From Spirochaetia bacterium (GTDB lineage Bacteria > Spirochaetota > Spirochaetia > PWKH01): DNA of 17,609 bases. How positions within the stretch are numbered: position 1 is the first letter of the stretch; every line of letters starts with the position of its first letter. The notes beneath the pieces were generated by a model. It was given only the letters and a program-made list of their open reading frames with translations, ran no database searches and was not told where the DNA came from. Position numbers and translations under genes: made by a program. This document shows, piece by piece, positions 15,081 through 17,609 of the stretch. The stretch covers positions 1-17,609 of the forward strand of contig SKXS01000087.1 of assembly GCA_007128345.1 (NCBI GenBank). The letters are read 5' to 3'.

Positions 15081-15938
15081 ATGAGTAATATATTCCGCAG
15101 ATGGATCTGGAAACTGAAAGGCAAAACCGTATATGCTCTGGTAGGACGCAGCGGCACCGGAAAGAGCTTCCGCTCGAAGCTGGTGGCTGAAAAGTACGGG
15201 ATAGAACTGATCATCGATGACGGCCTGCTTATACGGGGAGACAAGATCCTGGCAGGCAAGTCCGCCAAGCGCGAGCAGGTCTTCCTCAAGGCAATCAAGA
15301 CGGCCCTTTTCGACAACGATGACCAGAGAGAGGAGGTCATAGAGGAGCTGCAGAAGCAGCACTTCAAACGTATCCTCATCCTCGGCACTTCAGAGCGGAT
15401 GACCTTCAAGATCGCAAATCGGCTTAAGCTCCCCGCCCCCACCAAGATATTCAAGATTGAGGAATTTGCCAGCAAAGAAGAGATCGAGACCGCCGTGCAG
15501 ATACGCACGAGCGAGGGCAAGCATGTCATCCCGGTCCCCACCATTGAAATCACCAGGAACCATCCCCAGATCGTCTATGACTCCATGCGCATCTTCTTCA
15601 AGAAACGCCTTCCGATCCCCTGGAAGAAGAAGGTCTTCGAGAAGACCATCGTCCGGCCCGAATTCGGCAACCGGGGAAAGATCACCATATCGGAAGCGGC
15701 TCTTGGACAGATGGTGGTGCACTGTCTCGACGAATTTGACGAAACCATCAAGGTGAAGAAGGTGCTTGTCAAAAATGACCCCGACGGATACACCCTTACG
15801 GTGAAGCTCAAGGTGCCCATGAAGTCCCAGATATCCGGAATACTCAAGGAGCTCCAGCAGTACATAGCCGACAGTATGGAGCGCTACGGCGGGGTGATCG
15901 TATCCCAGGTGCACATAGAGATTGACGACTGGGTCTAG
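15081..15938 (+). CDS. P-loop NTPase fused to Asp23/Gls24-like domain, unknown function
   Basis: Cytoplasmic protein of 285 residues in two parts. Residues 15-120 form a P-loop nucleotide-binding domain with Walker A GRSGTGKS (22-29), an acidic strand ELIIDDG (42-48) and RILILGTSER (97-106), which could supply the Walker B or sensor position. A basic linker follows (174-193, rich in Lys and Arg). Residues 199-282 (GKITISEAALGQMVVHCLDEF to VHIEIDD) match the pattern of Asp23/Gls24 (DUF322) proteins, including the SGILKELQQYI helix and the final VSQVHIEI strand. No signal peptide or membrane helix. It is transcribed divergently from rnfC. The ribosome binding site is weak (GTGAAG 9 bp upstream), but no better start exists before the Walker motif. 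The domain calls are by eye; the function is unknown. Confidence 0.82.
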   Translation: MSNIFRRWIWKLKGKTVYALVGRSGTGKSFRSKLVAEKYGIELIIDDGLLIRGDKILAGKSAKREQVFLKAIKTALFDNDDQREEVIEELQKQHFKRILILGTSERMTFKIANRLKLPAPTKIFKIEEFASKEEIETAVQIRTSEGKHVIPVPTIEITRNHPQIVYDSMRIFFKKRLPIPWKKKVFEKTIVRPEFGNRGKITISEAALGQMVVHCLDEFDETIKVKKVLVKNDPDGYTLTVKLKVPMKSQISGILKELQQYIADSMERYGGVIVSQVHIEIDDWV

Positions 15939-16294
15939 ACTCCCCTCCTCCACTCAGGCGGGCTATCTACTGAACTCCAGTATTCTCTGATTTCCCTGAT
16001 CAGGCCTTCAATGGTGAAGGTAAAGAACGATACAGCATAGTGCACCTGTGCATGGTCAGGTGACTCCACACGGACGACTGATATCGTATGTTCAGACGTC
16101 TGCGCGCAGGATTCCACATGGATTGCCCACCTGCCGGGATAGGCCCGGTTCACTGCTATGAAGTGGTTCTTGGTAAAGACCTCCCCGGTGCACGGCCAGA
16201 TCACGGTGCATGATGCATCAAGCATATCAGCCGCACGATCCCACTGTCCTTCACCCATGTGCCTCCAGAACGTACGGACTGCATCAGCTTCCAT
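15935..16294 (-). CDS. SnoaL/NTF2-like small protein, function unknown
   Basis: Protein of 119 residues with the alpha+beta pattern of the NTF2-like/SnoaL superfamily. The N-terminal helix pair reads MEADAVRTFWRHMGEGQWDRAADML, followed by the short strand CTVIWPCTGE. Then come NHFIAVNRAYPGRW and a curved beta sheet (IHVESCAQTSEHTISVVRVES, HYAVSFFTFTIEGLIREIREYW), typical of a fold with a small-ligand cavity. Active-site residues cannot be assigned, so enzyme or binding protein is open. ATG at 16292-16294 with AGAGGAG about 9 bp upstream. It starts 23 bp after pcnB and is likely co-transcribed with it. Its stop shares the CTAG at 15935-15938 with the facing plus-strand gene. Confidence 0.75.
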   Translation of the reverse strand: MEADAVRTFWRHMGEGQWDRAADMLDASCTVIWPCTGEVFTKNHFIAVNRAYPGRWAIHVESCAQTSEHTISVVRVESPDHAQVHYAVSFFTFTIEGLIREIREYWSSVDSPPEWRRGV

Positions 16295-16317
16295 AGGGCA
16301 TCTCCTCTTTTAGGGAC

Positions 16318-17502
16318 TCATGCGCCCGGGGTGTTCTGCTTCGCTTTACCGTGAGGATGTCTCCTCCTCCGCTTAACCCGGCTGCTCCTGGCTTTCTCGT
16401 CATGCTTGTGATGCTGCCTGGCAACAGGAACCTTCGGCTTTCTGACCGCATGCTTCGGCACCTTGATCTCTTCACTCTCAAATATGTCTGAAACAGCAAG
16501 TTCGATGTCCCGGTTGGGCGGGGTTATGGGGCTGATGAGATCCTTGACCTGCTTGAAGACCTCTCGAAACAGTTCAGAGGTGTTCTCATAGGTCTCAGGG
16601 ATGACGAGAAACGGTCTGACCAGCGCCGCAAGCATATGGGATTTCTGCACAGCTGCTCCCGTTGCAATCTGCGCATCAAGGGCTAAAAGGGAACGCTCAA
16701 ACTCAGAAGTGAGCCCCTTGCTCATTCCTCCCTGGAGCAGATCATGGAGCACCGGCAGCATAGAGGAAAAGAGCCGGTACTTCATGAGGTCCCTCATGAT
16801 CAGGCATGCGCACCCGGACTGGAGGATTTTGAAAATCTCTTCAGTCATCCGGGAGGAAGAACAGCGCTTAAGCTCGTGACGATGCCGCTTCACCGCCTTA
16901 CGGAGCCTGAAGCTCATGGTGAAACCCGTGATGTTGGCGTACTTGATGCCGCGGATCATGCGGACCGGATCCTCAATGAAGGTGGTCTCCAGGGGAACCA
17001 CTGATCGGACGGTCCGGGATTTAAAGTCCTTCATGGCATCCAAAAAGTCAAAGAGCTGCTCATCCAGGGGACAGTAGTAGAGCGCATTAATTGAGAAGTC
17101 CCTGCGGCGGGCATCCTCCTCCATTGATCCGTAGAGGTTGTTCTGCTCGTTGCCGTTGGCTGCCGCCCTGAAGGTGGAAACCTCGAATATGAGCTGAGCA
17201 AAGTGAATGTGCACGAGCTTGAAGCGCTTGCCGATGATGCGGGAATTCCAGAATATTTTCTTGATCTTCTTCGGATGCGCGTTTGTGGCAATATCGATGT
17301 CCTTTGGGGTCTTGCCGAGGATGAGGTCCCGTACCGCACCTCCGACGATATACCCTTCAAACCCCGCCTGACGCAGGCGCTCAATTATCCATATCGCTTT
17401 GGGCTCTATCCGTGATGGGTCTATATGGTGTTCAGCACGGGTAAATATGTTTGCTATCGGCCTGCTTTGACCTTGGCCGTTTGTTGAATATCGTACTAGC
17501 AT
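16318..17502 (-). CDS. pcnB: Poly(A) polymerase / CCA-adding enzyme family, PcnB-like
   Basis: Class II nucleotidyltransferase of 394 residues from the ATG at 17500-17502 (MLVRYSTNG). The frame extends 13 codons to an ATG at 17541. The inner start is preferred because the extension looks unrelated and overlaps the promoter zone, though neither start has a good ribosome binding site. Motifs: GGAVRDLILGKTPKDIDIAT (54-73) with the metal-binding DID Asp68/Asp70, RRDFSINALYY near 133-143, and EDPVRMIRGIKYA (177-189). The segment IIGKRFKLVHI (89-99) resembles the signature that separates bacterial poly(A) polymerases from CCA-adding enzymes. The C-terminal 50 residues are very basic and His-rich (VKRRRRHPHGKAK), as in PcnB. 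Role: 3' polyadenylation of RNA for decay; CCA addition cannot be excluded. Confidence 0.88.
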   Translation of the reverse strand: MLVRYSTNGQGQSRPIANIFTRAEHHIDPSRIEPKAIWIIERLRQAGFEGYIVGGAVRDLILGKTPKDIDIATNAHPKKIKKIFWNSRIIGKRFKLVHIHFAQLIFEVSTFRAAANGNEQNNLYGSMEEDARRRDFSINALYYCPLDEQLFDFLDAMKDFKSRTVRSVVPLETTFIEDPVRMIRGIKYANITGFTMSFRLRKAVKRHRHELKRCSSSRMTEEIFKILQSGCACLIMRDLMKYRLFSSMLPVLHDLLQGGMSKGLTSEFERSLLALDAQIATGAAVQKSHMLAALVRPFLVIPETYENTSELFREVFKQVKDLISPITPPNRDIELAVSDIFESEEIKVPKHAVRKPKVPVARQHHKHDEKARSSRVKRRRRHPHGKAKQNTPGA

Positions 17503-17532
17503 TGCCGCCGTTTTAACTTTTGTCCAATGTGA

Positions 17533-17561
17533 TTGATGCATACCGCATAATTAGGTACTAT
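17533..17561 (+). promoter_or_regulatory. Possible plus-strand promoter at right edge
   Basis: TTGATG (17533-17538), 17-bp spacer, TACTAT (17556-17561). Both boxes are near consensus. It would start transcription about 5-6 bp before an ATG at 17574, so the message would be almost leaderless. It overlaps the possible pcnB promoter zone. Confidence 0.35.
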
Positions 17562-17590
17562 ACTGTACTAGTGATGATGCTGCGTATCAA
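17562..17590 (-). promoter_or_regulatory. Possible pcnB promoter
   Basis: On the minus strand TTGATA (17585-17590), 17-bp spacer, TACAGT (17562-17567). The -35 box is good and the -10 box moderate. Transcription would begin near 17555, leaving a leader of about 50 nt to the preferred pcnB ATG at 17502. Confidence 0.35.
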
Positions 17591-17609
17591 GTGCCTGACC
17601 GCAGCTTTA
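17574..17609 (+). CDS. Possible start of a divergent gene, cut by window edge
   Basis: Twelve open codons (MMLRIKCLTAAL) run off the right edge, from tandem ATGs at 17574 and 17577. The basic residues followed by small and hydrophobic ones could begin a signal peptide. No Shine-Dalgarno element precedes it. Too short to judge; it may be chance. Confidence 0.25.
   Translation, partial: MMLRIKCLTAAL

Noticed and set aside
14978..15553. Minus-strand open frame of 191 codons opposite the P-loop gene
   Set aside because: It is antisense to a gene with clear motifs, rich in Ser, Leu and Arg without domain pattern, and crosses the rnf promoter.
15390..15953. Minus-strand open frame of 187 codons opposite the Asp23-like domain
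   Set aside because: A shadow of the plus-strand gene; no ribosome binding site or recognisable motif.
17550..17575. TACTA-TACTG-TACTA as an operator or SOS box
   Set aside because: The halves are not a true palindrome and no CTGT-N8-ACAG arrangement is present; probably chance AT-rich sequence in the promoter zone.

Overview
The window looks like a chromosomal segment of a moderately GC-rich spirochete (Spirochaetaceae/Treponema-like). This rests on the gene mix and recalled family resemblance, not on a search. It holds 18 protein genes or gene fragments and no recognisable tRNA, rRNA, CRISPR or insertion sequence. No gene-free stretch exceeds about 145 bp.

From 14937 down to 1, fifteen genes run on the minus strand with no gap above 37 bp, and many stop/start pairs overlap by 4 or 8 bp. 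In transcription order: rnfC-rnfD-rnfG-rnfE-rnfA-rnfB (Rnf ion-pumping ferredoxin:NAD+ oxidoreductase), a GH57-like glucanotransferase homologue, prfB (release factor 2), an unrecognised exported protein, ftsY (SRP receptor), an exported YD-repeat-like protein, an ABC permease, lolD, a second ABC permease, and rnz (RNase Z, cut by the window edge). One good sigma70-type promoter (TTTACA-17-TATAAT, 14977-15005) precedes rnfC. The locus therefore reads as one long operon joining membrane energy coupling, translation termination, membrane targeting and probable lipoprotein sorting.

The clearest special feature is in prfB. The gene starts at 7993, in the ATGA overlap with the GH57 stop. It reads 23 codons to CTT TGA C and must shift +1 there, behind a GGAGG element, to make a 368-residue RF2. 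A plain ORF call from the TTG at 7989 gives a wrong N-terminus.

Divergent from rnfC is a plus-strand gene (15081-15938) for a P-loop protein fused to an Asp23/Gls24-like C-terminal domain. It converges on a minus-strand pair, pcnB-like poly(A) polymerase followed by a small SnoaL/NTF2-like protein, and the two facing stop codons share one CTAG palindrome. At the right edge a possible divergent gene begins just upstream of pcnB. No wholly novel multi-gene system is evident. The best leads are the recoded prfB, the divergent GH57 active site, the P-loop/Asp23 fusion and the operon layout.
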